From: Actinomycetota bacterium | GTDB lineage: Bacteria > Actinomycetota > Thermoleophilia > Gaiellales > Gaiellaceae | Assembly (NCBI GenBank): GCA_013817555.1 | Contig: JACDCN010000144.1 | Span: forward strand, 1-5,838 | Reading direction: 5' to 3' | DNA: 5,838 bases | Shown here: one piece after another, positions 5,058-5,838 of the stretch | Position numbering within the stretch: position 1 is the first letter of the stretch | Layout of the letters: every line of letters begins with the position of its first letter | Notes under the pieces: model-generated | Databases searched by the model: none | What the model was told of the DNA's origin: nothing | The model's input: only the letters and a program-made list of their open reading frames with translations | Position numbers and translations under genes: made by a program

Positions 5058-5838
5058 CTAGTCGAGCGGGATCAGCGAGGCTTCGGCCATCGCGAGCGCC
5101 GCCGGCTTGGCCATCTTGAGGCGCTTCGGACGCTTCATCCCGTCTTCCAGCCAGCGGTCGATCTCTCGGAACAGCTCGTCGATCAGGGTCTCTGAAGACA
5201 CCTTTCGGAGCACGCGCCCGTGCGCGTAGATGAACCCCACGTCGCGGCCGCCGGCGATGCCGAAGTCCGCGTCTCCCGCCTCCCCCGGTCCGTTCACCGC
5301 GCAGCCCATGACCGCAACCTCGAAAGCCTGCGGATACTCGCGCAGCCGGGACTCGACGACGTGCGCCAGACTCTCGACGCCGACATTGTCGCGTCCGCAC
5401 GAAGGGCACGCGATCATCACCGGCCCCCGTTCTCGCAGGCCGAGCGCCTTCAGGATCTCCCAGGCGACCTCGATCTCCTTCACCGGATCCGCAGTGAGCG
5501 AGACACGAAGCGTGTCCCCGATCCCGTCCGCAAGCAGTGAGCCGATACCGACCGCACTCTTGATCCCGCCCGCGAACTCGGTGCCAGCCTCGGTTACCCC
5601 CAGGTGGAGCGGATAGGGCACCTTCGCTGCCAGCATTCGGTACGCGCGGATCATCGTCGGGACGTGGGTGGCCTTGACGGAGATCTTGAAGTCGCGGTAC
5701 TCGAGTCGCTCCAGAAGCTCGACCTCTTCGAGCGCAGCCGCGACGAGCGCCTCAGCCTGATCCTGCTGGGCCAGCCCGTGCAGGTGCTTCGGCAGCGAGC
5801 CGGAGTTCGCACCGATGCGCATTGGCACACCGGCCGCC
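5058..5838 (-). CDS. ispG: 4-hydroxy-3-methylbut-2-enyl diphosphate synthase (IspG/GcpE), 5' end outside window
   Basis: IspG is the [4Fe-4S] enzyme of the MEP pathway that converts methylerythritol 2,4-cyclodiphosphate to HMBPP. The window holds the C-terminal 259 codons; the frame runs off the edge (AAGVPMRIGANSGSL), so the GTG at 5828-5826 is internal and not a start. Counting from that codon as 1, the barrel end includes FKISVKATHV and PLHLGVTEAGT, with GGIKSAVGIGSLLADGIGDT after it. The iron-sulphur domain shows CPSCGR (C141, C144) and MGCAVNGPGEA (C176, E183). The spacing 3-32-7 equals that of the E. coli ligands C270, C273, C305 and E312, so the cluster site is intact. The C-terminus ends normally (SLIPLD). 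It is the upstream partner of proS, consistent with a dxr-ispG-proS style cluster, though dxr is not in view. Confidence 0.97.
   Translation of the reverse strand, partial: AAGVPMRIGANSGSLPKHLHGLAQQDQAEALVAAALEEVELLERLEYRDFKISVKATHVPTMIRAYRMLAAKVPYPLHLGVTEAGTEFAGGIKSAVGIGSLLADGIGDTLRVSLTADPVKEIEVAWEILKALGLRERGPVMIACPSCGRDNVGVESLAHVVESRLREYPQAFEVAVMGCAVNGPGEAGDADFGIAGGRDVGFIYAHGRVLRKVSSETLIDELFREIDRWLEDGMKRPKRLKMAKPAALAMAEASLIPLD

Noticed and set aside
1..5838. CRISPR array or other regularly spaced repeats
   Set aside because: No repeated unit of 20 bases or more with regular spacing was seen.

Overview
The window comes from a high-GC bacterium, most likely an actinomycetote. The evidence is the uniformly GC-rich codon use, the ispG-proS gene order and the style of the proteins; I would guess Thermoleophilia/Solirubrobacterales, but that is inference. 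It divides into an eroded accessory half on the left and a housekeeping half on the right, with a proline tRNA gene at the boundary.

Left half (1-2660). The left edge holds the degenerate C-terminal end of a tyrosine recombinase (minus strand). Next is a 5'-truncated IS3-family transposase (plus) with what looks like its right terminal inverted repeat at about 669-692. This repeat abuts 13 codons on the minus strand, reading VGNVLYYGDNLDV, that resemble the very start of an adenine/cytosine-N DNA methyltransferase; the insertion appears to have replaced the rest. After a gap with a 12-bp palindrome comes a small intact protein with a strong ribosome binding site (943-1215, dimeric alpha-beta-barrel-like, function unknown). 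A second gap carries a 14-bp palindrome and a hairpin. Then comes the most notable gene (1481-2563): a stand-alone restriction-type nuclease with an HsdR-N-like PD-(D/E)XK domain at the front and a RAMA-type modified-DNA-reader domain at the back. A symmetrical hairpin lies between it and the tRNA gene.

Boundary. tRNA-Pro(GGG) lies on the minus strand with its 3' end facing the accessory half, the arrangement expected when an integrase uses a tRNA 3' end as attachment site. No second copy of the tRNA end is visible here, so the island edge is not proven. On the other side of the tRNA is a wrecked sugar-nucleotidyltransferase-like gene (about 2780-3029, plus) that needs all three frames, has lost its middle and carries an in-frame stop.

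Right half (3067-5838, all minus strand). ispG (MEP isoprenoid pathway, 5' end outside the window), proS (prolyl-tRNA synthetase with an editing insertion) and a small XRE-family regulator form a tight operon: 15 bp between ispG and proS, and a TGATG overlap between proS and the regulator. The prolyl-tRNA synthetase gene thus sits close to a gene for its own substrate tRNA.

The idea worth testing is that the left half is the relic of a restriction-modification or modification-dependent defence locus: the nuclease with its DNA reader is intact, while a nearby methyltransferase was destroyed by an insertion sequence.
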